Below are positions 1 through 10,880 of a stretch of 64,000 nt of DNA, piece after piece (within the stretch, counting starts at the first letter, position 1; each line of letters starts with the position of its first letter). This DNA comes from Xenosphaeropsis pyriputrescens (lineage: Eukaryota > Ascomycota > Leotiomycetes > Phacidiales > Phacidiaceae), in contig JAGKQE010000049.1 in assembly GCA_022609375.1 (NCBI GenBank), positions 1-64,000 on the forward strand, read 5' to 3'. Below the pieces are notes generated by a model. It saw nothing but the letters and a program-made list of their open reading frames with translations. It had not been told where the DNA came from and did not search any database. The translations under genes were made by a program, and so were the position numbers.

Positions 1-2203
1 AATCTAAGTCAGCAATATGTGAAAGTATTGCTGTAAAAGAACAACGAGTAGACGGTAGTTGCACTGGGGGCTTCGCCCCAGTGTTAAGGTGTACTCTAAT
101 ATCGCATTACGTAGCAAGTGCTGACTTGAGAGCATGCACAATACGCGTGCAGATAGTTGCCGATGTTGCCGACACCTACCTCCCTTACTCGAGCAGAATT
201 GGAAATACCAAACATAGAATACAAGAGGTATTAATACTATAAGTTCGATATGAATGTTCCGGCATATTGACAACTTGTTCCCATCCAACTCCTTCTGAAT
301 CCTCTACCTGTTTCTATCAATGGGGATCAAATCCTCGGATCGGATTACCACAAGCGTTCTATGCTTCTAGTGTAGGATTTGGAACACAGTTCTATATATG
401 TATATGTACGTAATTAGTAGTAATCGTCAGTATTCTATTCAAAGAATAATTGCTCACGTGTCTAGACAGACTCATACTTATTCTACTCTATTGAACCACC
501 AGGGAATTATAGTTCAAGATGACTCTCATATTTCCTGCCTAAAAATACCGATGTAACTTGAATGTAGTCTGTATGAACAATCCTTTACTACGTACGTGAT
601 GATACATAACTAATCATGTAAGATATGCGAGCATGGATCAGTATGGAAGCGCTAGCAACTTAACCTTAAGTCCCCATTCAGCAACGCCTGGCACCCGACT
701 CTCCATAATCCAACTGACCCGCTCAACTAACTCCATCGATAACCCCACAGATCCTCAATCGAGCGTAAGCCGTCAAGGCTTACTAGCTAGGTCACCCAAT
801 TGGGAACAGCTAGTCTCCTTCTACCCATGCTCTTCTCTTTCTGGATGTCGGCTCGGGATGTGCATCATTTATGCAATTGTTGTGCGCTATCCATCCTTTA
901 CCTCCTATGCATTGGCCATATCAATAGAAGTGACTGAATGGGGTGACCGTCGGGAATTGGTCAAGGGTATCATGTGCTTTGCTCGTCTCACTTGCATCAT
1001 ACGCGGTGCAAGCACCGTGAAAGGAGGGATCCATTGAGAGTTGTGGAGCTGTCAAAAGCTGCATACAGTATTCAAGAGTCTTGTGATTATTCTTTCTTCA
1101 GCTGTCCCTCTTGGAAAATACCAAATGCCAGCGGATTATTGCGAAGACCACGGGGCATGAAGTTGCAGTGAATCTAGATATATCCATTTCATATACACGG
1201 GGTGAGAGTGACTTGCTCTCCGTCAGCATCTCATTTTCTCAACATTATGTCGTTTCATCTGATCCTTTCTCTTCAACCATCACAACACCGCAGCATCAAA
1301 GATGTTACCCCTATCAACTCGACCAGCTCCATGTTGGAAAATCTCGCAATACTTGACTAGAACCACCATATCTCGCTGGAAACTCTGCTCCATATCGGGT
1401 TTTCTGATGCCGGGGCAGATAATATCTGGAGTCTCTGGGAAACTGGAGCTCAACGACAACAGAGAAGTCGATAATGGCCCCGTTACCTTCAAGAATATGG
1501 CAAGGGCTACATTGTCAGTTGAGGCCGCTTTCGAGCACTTTCTCGAAGTCTGTTCTCAAACGCTGGCAGAGGCGCCCCGTATTTTCAGACATGCCTGATG
1601 TCTCTTCGCTCAAAGCTCGAGCCGATGTTCCTGGCCACATATTACTCTACCGAACAGTCTATTAGAGCGAGTTAAAAGTATAATCGATAAAGAGGGTCAT
1701 ATTGATTTTGGGAACCTGCTACCCTGTCTTATAACTGGACGGCCAAGAGGTTTCACTTCAACTCAGAAAGGGGTTCACATAAGAAAGAGGTCTTTTGTGA
1801 TTTCTAGCAAGCTCTCGAGGCTCTGTGTTGGATGTCGATCGTTTGATAATTCTCCAAGAAGAGAGAAGGCCCATGTTTTATCACTCTATAGCTAATAATT
1901 CGCCGCAGGAAACGATTACCTGAATTTTATAGCATGTGAGTTTTGGAGCAAAGTAATCAACAACTTCTGTTTTGTAGAGACTCCTCTCACTGTTTATAGC
2001 CGTATTCTCCTACACTTACCCAAGTTTCAGATAATCGAGGGGTTTGAATCTTAGACATCTTTATTTCACATTGTATTTGTATATGAAAGCAGTAAACGGT
2101 CAGGCAAATTCCAAAGCGCCAGAAGAACCCTCCAATCCAGATAGTTCGAAGTCTTTGGTAAGACATCAAGTAGTTTTATCCTCACAGTAAATCATGCCCA
2201 CAA
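1..2203. other. Gene-poor stretch at left edge
   Basis: I see no convincing gene here. Several ORFs of 60-134 codons overlap each other between 630 and 1665, but none has a recognisable domain, signal peptide or clean intron linkage to another frame. A perfect 8-bp stem hairpin lies at 62-83. The stretch may hold a decayed gene or the 3' flank of a gene beyond the left edge. Confidence 0.5.
62..83. repeat. Short perfect hairpin
   Basis: CACTGGGG at 62-69 is the exact reverse complement of CCCCAGTG at 76-83, with a 6-base loop GCTTCG. There is no T-tract typical of a terminator and no flanking tRNA-like arms. I cannot assign a role. Confidence 0.5.
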
Positions 2204-3328
2204 CTAATTCTTGCCCTGCATTTCCCGAGGTACCCAAGCCTCTGCATCGCCCCATCGATCACTCGTCAATCCCGCACTCCCGGGGTACTTGAATCCAGCC
2301 TCCAGCTGCCTTTCATAACTGACCTGTCTAAGTCTGTTCCCCTCTCTTGGTGTCAGTGCAAGATACATCTCCACACCAACAAGGTGAAGGATTATAGAAA
2401 GCCACATAGCCATGCCGAAGCTCAGTCCTAGACTTCCGGAAATTTGCTCCGGGCGTTGAGAAAAGGAGGCATGTACGACGACAAGCTCGGTAGGGGAGTA
2501 TAGGCCGGTGGAAGTAGCACATTGTGGATAGAGCTCTTGCGCTAGAGTAGTAGAGTTATAGACGAAGGCAACCTCAGAACACAATTTAATAGTGTTGTAA
2601 GAGTTGATTTTAGTAATGATTTTCGCCGAGATAATCATGATGAGGCGCAAGGTAATGATAGTGCCGAGATAAAATATGGCACGTAGCATCCAAGCGCGGT
2701 GTTGATCGATCTGAAGACGCTTGATGTTGTAATATGCAAGGGCCAGACTAACGGTTGTTAGGATGACAAGCGTGCCTACTCCAGCCTGTGTCTCGAGGGA
2801 ACCGCCAAACGAACGACGACATATCATGAGTGCACCGGTATTGGAGACAAGAACAAGAGCCACGATGATGTATCCGTTGATGCGGTGGAAACTAAGGAGC
2901 TTGTGGCGGATGACAGGGATGAATTGCCAGATTATCAAGAGACCAGCAGGTAGGATGGCGCCAAGATGAAGTGTGATGCCAACGCGGTAATGACTACCTC
3001 TTGTCCAGTACCATTCAGAACGTAAAACACTACTGGCATAGATGCTGCTTATTGTTCCTCCAATGTTGAGGTAGGACAGTCGAGCGAGTGTGAATCCAAA
3101 CAATGCTCCAGCGAAGACGATGACTAGGCAAGTCAGAAGCAATTCCTATAAAAAGTGCTACATTGACTTACAGAGAAAGAAGTTGTAGCCTTTTTGAAAG
3201 CCTAGTCGTTGATAGACTTTGCGCCAGAAGATAGCAAATCTATTGGCATCTTGTTTTGTCTTTTCATCGATGCTCGAGGATGTAGGAGATGTTGTAGGTT
3301 TCAGGGCGGATAAGGCTTCTTCTTGCAT
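2204..3328 (-). CDS. DUF2306 multi-pass membrane protein
   Basis: Predicted 358-residue integral membrane protein from two exons, 3328-3172 and 3123-2204. The 48-nt intron has donor GTAAGT, branch CTGAC and acceptor TAG, and joins TTT CTC T to TC ATC, giving FFLFIVFAG in frame. About seven hydrophobic segments follow a polar 45-residue N-terminus. The stretch HYRVGITLHLGAILPAGLL and the later FHRINGYI are typical of fungal DUF2306 proteins. The family has no established reaction. I chose the ATG at 3328 because it is followed by a typical cytosolic leader; an in-frame ORF extends further up to 3412. It is divergent from the Zn2Cys6 regulator gene; a link to the polysaccharide genes is possible but unsupported. 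Confidence 0.8.
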
Positions 3329-3548
3329 AACTTGGAGAGTCTTATATTGCTCAGAATGAATGTATAGGGACAGGTGGACAGTATATGAAGTATAGGCACT
3401 GAAGAGGAGCAACTTAATTTTGGCTTTGGTTTTGTCGTTGTATAAATGATATGATACAAAATAACAGGCATACAGACCTTCTTAAATAGAAATGCAAAGG
3501 CGAGAACAAACTCACGTTATTGGTATCATTTGAGACTACTTAAGGAAA

Positions 3549-3549
<1 letters not shown>

Positions 3550-3579
<30 letters not shown>
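3550..3579 (+). repeat. (ATC)10 microsatellite
   Basis: Ten perfect ATC units in the divergent promoter region. Noncoding by position. Confidence 0.95.
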
Positions 3580-3800
3580 GTTATAACCATCTTGCCGCTC
3601 GTCTCGCATCATTTTCGCAGAATTACATTGTTGAAATGCGAAGCACATCTTGATTCCACTAACCTTATCGGGTCGTCTTTGCGCTGCTGTCGGCTAACTT
3701 GTTTGGGTCGTGCTTGCGCCCAGTTACCGAAAGTTATTTAGCTGTATGGGGCTAGAGGTGACTCCTGTCATCCTTATCTCATTGGCCGAAAGACTATCAT

Positions 3801-3815
3801 AGCTACGTAGTACTT
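3801..3815. promoter_or_regulatory. Candidate shared site with CTACGTAG palindrome
   Basis: The 15-mer AGCTACGTAGTACTT, containing the 8-bp palindrome CTACGTAG, lies about 170 bp before the regulator ATG. The identical 15-mer sits about 255 bp before the lyase ATG (8512-8526), and the octamer recurs at 10493-10500 between two glycosyltransferase genes. A regulatory role is inference only. Confidence 0.3.
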
Positions 3816-3987
3816 AGCACGATGATGGACATCTGCTTGCTAACGGATCACTTTGCACTGTGACGTATTATTAGAGCTAAACATGGACGAGACCATTGAT
3901 AACTTGACATCGATATGAATGAGAAATACATGGATTGAAACGACAAGCATATTAATTGTTGTCGAATTTGGATGAGAATCACCGCGT

Positions 3988-5563
3988 ATGATGGTGTATA
4001 CGGGAAAGCCAAGTGGGGCCTGTCAAGTTTGCCGAAAGCGCCGTAGAAAGGTAAGATTCTCACCAGATCTCTATGGATTCCAAACTAAAAAGCTCTTAGT
4101 GCGATGAGGCTGTACCAAGTTGCGGGTACTGTGTAAAGGCAGGTATAGATTGTCCGGGTTACAGGTCTCAATTTGATGTGGCATGGAGAGACCAGAACAA
4201 GGTGGCAGAAAAGAGCGTTCAGAGACGGCAGAAAGCAGCTGTAAAGGCGTCAGGAGGAGAACTTGTTCTAGGTAATCTCATCAATAAAAGCTCTTCTAAC
4301 TTACCTGGTCAGCTCTCCGAAGATCTTGAGGGGTATGCTCTTGATTTCTTCTTCTCCTCTTATATCCTCCTGCGACGGGAACAAGGAGCCCAGCGAAGTT
4401 TCTTGGACTTTTTATATCCTGTCTGGGCTCGATCGGATATCACCTCGCCTATAAGACCAGCTGTTGCGGCAGTCGCTTTATGTCTTCTGTTTGTGTGGAC
4501 AACCTTCAAAGCGGCCCATTCTGTGTCGTGCTCGCGACCAGTGTACCTAAGAGCTATGGTAGCTCTCCGTAAAACACTTGAAATATCAGGCCAGGTTGAC
4601 GATGATCTTTTGATGGCTACACTTATGTTGGATATGTATGAAGGACTACAGTCGTTCTTCACATCCAAACGACACAACAGCCCCCATATTCGTGGAACTA
4701 CGGCTTTGATAGAGCACCGAACTCGTCTTCCCATAGCCGACAATACTTCCCAGCAATTACTCCTGAGCTCACGAAACATGATCATCACGCGAGCCTTAAA
4801 TAACTCAGAAGCTGTACCTACCACTGTTCAGGAATGGCACCACTTAGCCAAAGACATAGCGAAGTCTCCCGCTTTCGAACTCGACGCGATCGACATAGGA
4901 GTGGCCAATCTACAAGCCCGAGTCAGCGGGCCAGATGCCGAGAAGAACTTAGATACAGCTTCAGCTATGGAGATTTTGAACAAGGCTCTAGACCTAGACT
5001 TACGGTTGCAAGCTTGGACGATGACCCTCCCAACATCGTGGATTCCAGTTCGCGTCTCAGGCGACGAATGTATTCCGCGCAGCGTGCAAGACTCTGGCAT
5101 GTACCAGTCTCACTGCAACGTGTACAAAAGCGTCTTCATAGCAGACATATTCAATTCATATTTCGGGTCACGCATCAGCGTTCAACTGATCAACTTACAT
5201 TGTACCCGATACCTCGATGGCTGCAGCGAAAATCCGGCATCCGTGTCGACGATCCAAGTCATTCGAGAGTTGGTAGACGACGTGTGCGCCAGCATACCGT
5301 ATCACTTGGGTGACAGAGTGTCAATCAGCCGGCTCGATAACAAAGTTGTGCAATATCCGCATCTTGCAGGCATGCGGGTCTCGGCTGAACATCGAACTGG
5401 GGCAGCGGCTTTTGCAGGCTATTGCCTTGCTGGCCGACTGGGAAAACTGCTTACGCCAAGGGTCCCATTGAGTTCAATGCAGCGTCAGTGGATTGAGGGT
5501 CAATTGATGAGAATCAAACGGCTTTATGCGATAGACCTACCTGGAAATCCTTCGTCTGTCTGA
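3988..5563 (+). CDS. Zn2Cys6 fungal transcription factor
   Basis: Predicted 508-residue nuclear regulator from exons 3988-4050 and 4100-5563; the 49-nt intron splits the zinc cluster, as is common in this family. The N-terminus has the binuclear cluster C-x2-C-x6-C-x6-C-x2-C-x5-C, beginning ACQVCRKRRRKC at about residue 11 and ending DCPGY. The rest matches the fungal-specific regulatory region, with helices such as FFFSSYILLRREQGAQ and the late LAGMRVSAEHRTGAAAF. Two ATGs stand in tandem at the start and either may be used. It lies next to, and points toward, the polysaccharide gene block, so it is a candidate pathway regulator; this is inference from position. Target genes cannot be read from the sequence. 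Confidence 0.88.
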
Positions 5564-5740
5564 AGGTTCGGTTTTGTCGTATAACATGGAGATGCAAATG
5601 CACTTTCGGACTCAAGTGTGTTCAAGCGTGTTTGAGCCCAATCTATGGTAGGAGGACTACAAGCATCTGGAAGCATGGTGATGATTGTAACGAGGTCACT
5701 GTCGAAGTTGAAAGAAATGTATTGTTTAGGTTCAAGCGTC

Positions 5741-8257
5741 CTATATGTCAGCTTTTAAATTCGGAATATGATATCTCCAACTCAATCTCTCAAAGACCAA
5801 AGTATATGTAGTACCCTTGCCACCCCGTGAGTCAACCTTGATACCCACCGTCTTTTTCTGCGCTTTCCCGCGCTTCACCTTTTTGTAAGAGACAGTCGTA
5901 TTCTCATGCTTAGAAATAAGGCCACCAATATCCTCATCCTCGAGCCATACATGAATTTCTTTCGCCAAATGCGTCGGATCCGAGAGAGAGATGACAAAAT
6001 TCCTATCAACCGCGCCTTCGTGTCCCCAGACCGCTGCGCATGGTGTCATTGCAGTCATATTCCCAACAGAGCCGGATGACCAAAATGTCGCCATAATGGT
6101 ATGGCCCGTGTTAAAAGTAATGGCCTGTACACTGGGCGTGCTTGTCAAGACTTGGAACTCCGGTTCCCGCACAAGACGCTCCGTTTCGTCCATTGTTGTG
6201 TTGGGAAGTATAGCATATGCGTAGGCTGCTGAGACAGGATCGACTCCGTGGTTCTGATATATGTGCAGATATTCACGTGTTATGGGTCGATTGTACATCG
6301 CATAATCCGGATACTTGTCAATGTCCGTCCATTTCCCTTCTCGTTGCTCACGATAGAACGTTATTGGCGCGTCTTCGAGGAAGATGTAGCCACCTATGCC
6401 ATCGATGTGAGCCCAAGACGGGGATTGAACCGTTTCTATCCATGGTCGGAGTGCTGAAGAGGCTTTTACCACTCCGTCGACTGTCAATACAATATTCGAT
6501 TTTGGAAGGTTTCTCGATTCGTAAGTTGTGTGTAGCTCTGTGAAACTTGAGCCGATACAGCCGGCGCCCAAGGCTATGATGGCGTTCATAAGAAAGAACC
6601 AAGATTTCTTGCAGGATGACCCTTTATCTGCCGATATATAGTCTAAACTGGCAGAGCCCACCCCTTTCCACTCTACACCTCCTGCCCAGTCGGTATAGGC
6701 TGTTGTGCGGTATTGCTCTACCAGCTGAGGGTTCTGTCCGTTGGTTACGCCAGGCGTATGATATGGATCCATGGTCGGATAATAATCATTCATATAGTGC
6801 GTTTTATCGTTGTCAAGATATAGATGCATGAAGCCATCACCTTGATAGAATGGTTGCAGGTTCTCGAAATTGAGTGATTCATACCTACCTGTTCGTCTTG
6901 AAGCCATAACAACAGCAGTACTCCAATTCTGTTGGTGATGCATGACCCTATCAGCCATGGCTGTTAAAACGAGTCCTTTGGGAGGGGTTGCAACAGATAT
7001 GGAGTCTGAAATAGCTTTCTGAATTCCAACGGCCTGGGTGATGTTGGAACCTCTGAGGTTGGGAAGATGAGCTTCTTCATACCAAGATCTAGCCAATGAC
7101 TTGAAACGATTCCGGTAACGCTCTGGTGCAAATTCCGAGAAAAGCAAAATAGACTGTAACAATCTATTTCCAGAATAAGAATCTGGTTCTGTTTTGCGTG
7201 CAATATCCCTTCCTTTTAAATCATTTAGCCTAGAGACCTGATTTGACTTGATGGGGGACTGCATTACCTCGTACATGCCCCATGATCGAACCCCTGAACA
7301 TCACCGGCACAAACGTCTTTTCAATAGCATTATAAGTTGCAGCCATCTCAGTATCACTGATTTCATATGAGGAGTCGTGTATTACATATGCGACCTTCGA
7401 AAGTGCCAGCATATGGTCCACTGCGTAACCCCCAGTGTACGGGTATATGTTATGTGAGATATAACTTCCATCTTCATAGAAGCCTTCGCCACTCGTGACA
7501 TACTTCAATATTGATTTCTGACCCTTGCCCTCGGCATCAGACAAGCCATCTATGCCTCGTGCAAGCTCCAGCTTGTCGTCAGTGAGTATCGCAGCGCCTG
7601 TATCATCGTCAACGCTTGCACACGGGAATATCGATGTTGTAGAGAATTCACCTATGAGAGCCTCGCATGTATTGGCACGATTCGCACCCTTCAAAGTTTG
7701 GTGATTGATGCCTCCGACCATCTTCACCACGGTCGCCGCATAGTCTCTCCTGCGCACTGGTCCTAGGACATCATATAGCAGTATGCTGATATCGATCAAG
7801 GGCATCGTCGAGCCAATCTTGTAATTCCACCACTACACCATAATGAGCGCTGCGCCGATGAGGAAAGGCGATAGGTATTCACATTCTCCTGTGGATCAAC
7901 TATTGTCGATGCGTTATAGCTTTCTCTGCTTATAAGATCGAGTAACTCCACCAAGGTTTCCGCGATTTGCATATCCTGGTATATCGTCGTGCCTTCAACG
8001 GCATATGCAATTGCTATGGTTCGGAGTCTATCGTATGATTTTCGAAAATTGACAGACAATTGGATCGGATGGAGGTCTGGCCATATCTGGCTGCTGTTTG
8101 GCTTCACTTCTGCAAGGTACTGCTCAGCTGTGTTGGAAAGCTCCTGAACAGTTCCTTTGACATCTGGGTTTACGAGATCTGCATCGCCGCCTGTCAATGT
8201 GTATCTCCACTTCCATCGAAGTCGTTGAAAGTCGTCGGGTGCATGAGTGTGTGCCAT
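5741..8257 (-). CDS. Family 8 polysaccharide lyase (hyaluronan/chondroitin/xanthan lyase-like)
   Basis: Predicted 803-residue lyase cutting uronate-containing polysaccharides by beta-elimination. Exons are 8257-7883, 7832-7268 and 7212-5741; introns of 50 and 55 nt restore ENWWNYKIG and HVRGRDIARK, both family hallmarks. The order is an alpha-helical toroid (DDFQRLRWKWRYTLTG near residue 10) and then beta domains with DGFMHLYLDND. Catalytic positions are visible: Asn176 in KGANRANT, His252 in DGSYISHN and Tyr261 in YTGGYA. The His-Tyr gap of 9 matches characterised bacterial enzymes, but the Asn-His gap is about 26 residues longer. The ATG at 8257 has a strong context (CACCATGG), yet no signal peptide follows; the in-frame extension to 8356 is Cys/His-rich and comes from a short repeat. 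Either the enzyme is intracellular or an upstream leader exon is missed. The exact substrate is unknown. Confidence 0.9.
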
Positions 8258-8829
8258 GGTGTGCGATTCGACGCGACAGCGACAGTGACAGTGACGGTGG
8301 CAGTGACAGTAGGTAATGATGAGTAGAAATTCAGAAAGTCCACAGTCGCATTTCACGCTTTCGCAGGATCTCTCCGCAATCTTTAGTGTATACGACAGCT
8401 GCGCTGTAGGGGATCAGGGTCGCTTATCTTGCATCGTAGATCGCTCTAGGGGCAACTCAGGTACCAATTGATTGACACAGGGGGTCTACGACTCTACAGT
8501 ACCACATCTACAGCTACGTAGTACTTGTACAGCACAAACTACTTTGACTATCGAGGGATAGAAAGCTATAGAGTTTAATCGACCAGTGCAGTACGTCTTT
8601 GGTTTCCTTACTATGTTTTCCGGGGCATTTTGAGAGCCAAGATTCAGCAATCTGCGATGTGTTGATCGTTGATTCGAGCATTCACCACCAATTTGTCCAA
8701 AGTCGATCGTAAGATACTAGATGACCAACTCCTGACTCACTAAAACCACAGGTAGTATGAATGAACTATCTCAGCGCATCTCAAATGCTGGAAATGAAGC
8801 TTAAAAACAAATGGCATCAACTCCAAAGT
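8258..8829. promoter_or_regulatory. Upstream region of lyase gene
   Basis: Between the lyase start and the stop of the next gene (same strand). It contains a short GTGACAG/CGACAG-type repeat at about 8272-8310 directly before the chosen ATG, and the 15-mer shared with 3801-3815 at 8512-8526. No other gene is seen. Confidence 0.5.
8512..8526. promoter_or_regulatory. Second copy of candidate shared site
   Basis: Exact copy of AGCTACGTAGTACTT found before the Zn2Cys6 gene. It is about 255 bp upstream of the lyase start. Confidence 0.3.
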
Positions 8830-10197
8830 CTACCTAGTTTGCTGAATACGCTTGTAGCCCTGAATGTAATGACGCGAAGCCCAATCCTCGGGGAACTTCT
8901 CTACAGCCTGTGCAGTCCAGTCCCTGGCATCGCTTCTGCTTTTCAAGATCAAGTCGTCCGTAAACTTCCTGACCAGCTTCTTCTTCTCATCTCTTTCCTC
9001 GCGACTCAAAGCCAAGACCCTCCCCACTACATCCATCTCCGATTCACCCTCATTCTGTGTCCAAACTATGCTCTTATCCAGGTACGAATACGCTCTTAAC
9101 AACTTCTCATCCGCAACCAGTGGTGTGCCGGCAATCAAGCTTGCAGGGACAGAGCTTGACGCTTTCATTGTGTAGTACTCGTCACTGTCGAAAGCAGTCA
9201 GGACGGCCTCGGTCTGCATAAGTGTGGTGTAGAAATCGATATAATCAAGTCTTTCGTCGAAGATAACATGTTTCTGTAGATCTTGCGGGACGACTGGATG
9301 TTTCCCAAACCCAACTAGATGTAGATTGGTTTCATTGGTTGCTTCTCCTCTTTCCTCTGCGCTCTCCAGAAATCGGCGAAGATGGCCAAATACAGCCTTG
9401 TAATCTCTTCCACGCTGGTACTCGCCTTGAATTGAATATCCAGCCTGTCGTCCTACACCGATGGCCTCCTCGGGGGTTTGGGGAAGATAGTTGAAGACTG
9501 GAGCAAAGACACGGAATGGTGGAAGGTGGTGTTCTTCGGTGACGACTTTCCAGTATTTCTTCAAACGCTCTCGTATGGAGTAATCGGCGACGTGAGACCC
9601 CAGAGCAATGAAATCGATTCGACCGGCGCGAATCCATGAAGCAAAGGCAGTTTCCATCTCGTATTTCTCCTCTTGCATTCGATCTGCATGATGGATGACG
9701 CAGAATACGTGTGTATGATGCTGCTCAAGCAGCGTAGTGAAGTTTTCTTTGAGACCGTAGTAATCGTCCATACACGTTGTAGCCACGAGAATGTCTGGAA
9801 GTGGATATCTCTCGTCCATTCCAATCTTGTGAAATTCTCCGATATGGACATCATCTCTCATCGACTCTGGATACCCTTGTTGATTCAGGAGAGTTTCCAT
9901 GCCAAAACGATACCCAGCCTGATAGATCTTTACAGAGGACGAGGGTACGTCCAGCCATGCATCGATCAAGGGAACAATGACTTCATCGTGAGCCAGCTGT
10001 GTGTTTATCACGGCAACTTGCAGTATTTTTCCGTCAGCCTGGTGGGTCGGCTCATCAGTAGCAGACGCATACTGCCAGGAATTGCGATAGAAGACCTGTA
10101 AGATAAAAAATAGAAATAAGATGGAAAATAATGCTGGAAGGAGAGTATGAGGTCTGGATAATTTCCCACCGAACAAACGAGCGACTGAGAGGACCAT
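8830..10197 (-). CDS. Type II membrane protein, glycosyltransferase-like, family unassigned
   Basis: Single-exon 455-residue protein. A short basic cytosolic end precedes one hydrophobic anchor (residues about 18-36, ALFSILFLFFILQVFY), then a lumenal domain, the topology of Golgi glycosyltransferases. The body has alternating strand/helix segments such as LQVAVINTQ, DILVATTCMDDYY and HVFCVIHHADRM, and a late SSSVPASLIAGTPLVADEKLL. That late segment resembles the nucleotide-binding C-terminal half of GT-B folds, where a conserved E/D follows a Gly-Thr-Pro loop. I do not recognise the family, so activity is inferred from fold-like features and from the flanking glycosyltransferase genes. A protein of unknown function remains possible. 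Transcribed in the same direction as the lyase gene. Confidence 0.7.
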   Translation of the reverse strand: MVLSVARLFGGKLSRPHTLLPALFSILFLFFILQVFYRNSWQYASATDEPTHQADGKILQVAVINTQLAHDEVIVPLIDAWLDVPSSSVKIYQAGYRFGMETLLNQQGYPESMRDDVHIGEFHKIGMDERYPLPDILVATTCMDDYYGLKENFTTLLEQHHTHVFCVIHHADRMQEEKYEMETAFASWIRAGRIDFIALGSHVADYSIRERLKKYWKVVTEEHHLPPFRVFAPVFNYLPQTPEEAIGVGRQAGYSIQGEYQRGRDYKAVFGHLRRFLESAEERGEATNETNLHLVGFGKHPVVPQDLQKHVIFDERLDYIDFYTTLMQTEAVLTAFDSDEYYTMKASSSVPASLIAGTPLVADEKLLRAYSYLDKSIVWTQNEGESEMDVVGRVLALSREERDEKKKLVRKFTDDLILKSRSDARDWTAQAVEKFPEDWASRHYIQGYKRIQQTR

Positions 10198-10880
10198 GAT
10201 ATGATATACCTATCACTATAAGATGGTAAGAATTGAACGCATATTTTTTTGTTTTTTGTTTTCTCTTGAGGAAAGATGCTCACCATTAGATATTGTTAGC
10301 AAACATGTCCCCTTGACTGATGGAGATGAAGATGGAGATGGAGATGGAGATGGAGAACGGTTGAGAGGAACACAGTACAGATGCGTACCTAGGTGATAGG
10401 ATAGGTAGAGTGCTATTCTACGTCAGTAGCAGTAATTCGGTGACCATGGACTTACAGACCACGCTAAGAACTCTTCAGACGTGCCCAAGGCACTACGTAG
10501 GCCATGAGGTACATAATTAATAGAATATGAATAGAATAAAATAAAATCCATGCTGAAAGCACCAATCTCATCAAATACTTAATCGTTAATACTTGGTTAG
10601 ACTGCAGTAGAACAAGCGCCGAGAAGAAGAAAGAGAACCCCCTATTTACTGTTTGCCATGGCTGGCTGAATCTTCATCTAGAGGCGGCCAGGCTGTGGGG
10701 ACTACTTGCCACTTGCTAGCCCAAGCTACCACTAATAACGCCACGAACTATTCTGTATGCATATCGCTATCAGGGCGTGGCAGGATATATGAGGAGCAAT
10801 GAAAAGGGGATATCAGTATGTGCAGGTGTCCAGCTTCCAATGGGTGATCGTCTCGATTCTTGATTTTGGAAATCATCGAA
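10198..10880. promoter_or_regulatory. Divergent promoter between two glycosyltransferase-like genes
   Basis: Holds a GGAGAT hexamer tract at about 10321-10356 and a CTACGTAG palindrome at 10493-10500, the same octamer as before the regulator and lyase genes. No gene is seen inside. Confidence 0.5.
10321..10356 (+). repeat. GGAGAT hexamer tandem tract
   Basis: About five imperfect GGAGAT units upstream of the 8830-10197 gene, probably within its 5' flank or leader. Confidence 0.85.

Larger units (their letters stand above)
3329..3987. promoter_or_regulatory. Divergent intergenic promoter region
   Basis: This 0.66-kb stretch separates the divergently transcribed DUF2306 gene and the Zn2Cys6 regulator gene and should contain both promoters. 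It holds an (ATC)10 microsatellite at 3550-3579 and the sequence AGCTACGTAGTACTT at 3801-3815, which recurs exactly upstream of the lyase gene at 8512-8526. Confidence 0.55.

Noticed and set aside
62..83. Hairpin as a terminator or tRNA arm
   Set aside because: No T-tract and no surrounding cloverleaf; a chance hairpin cannot be excluded.
633..1665. Overlapping open frames of 60-134 codons near the left edge
   Set aside because: No domain, no splice links, overlapping frames with random-looking composition.
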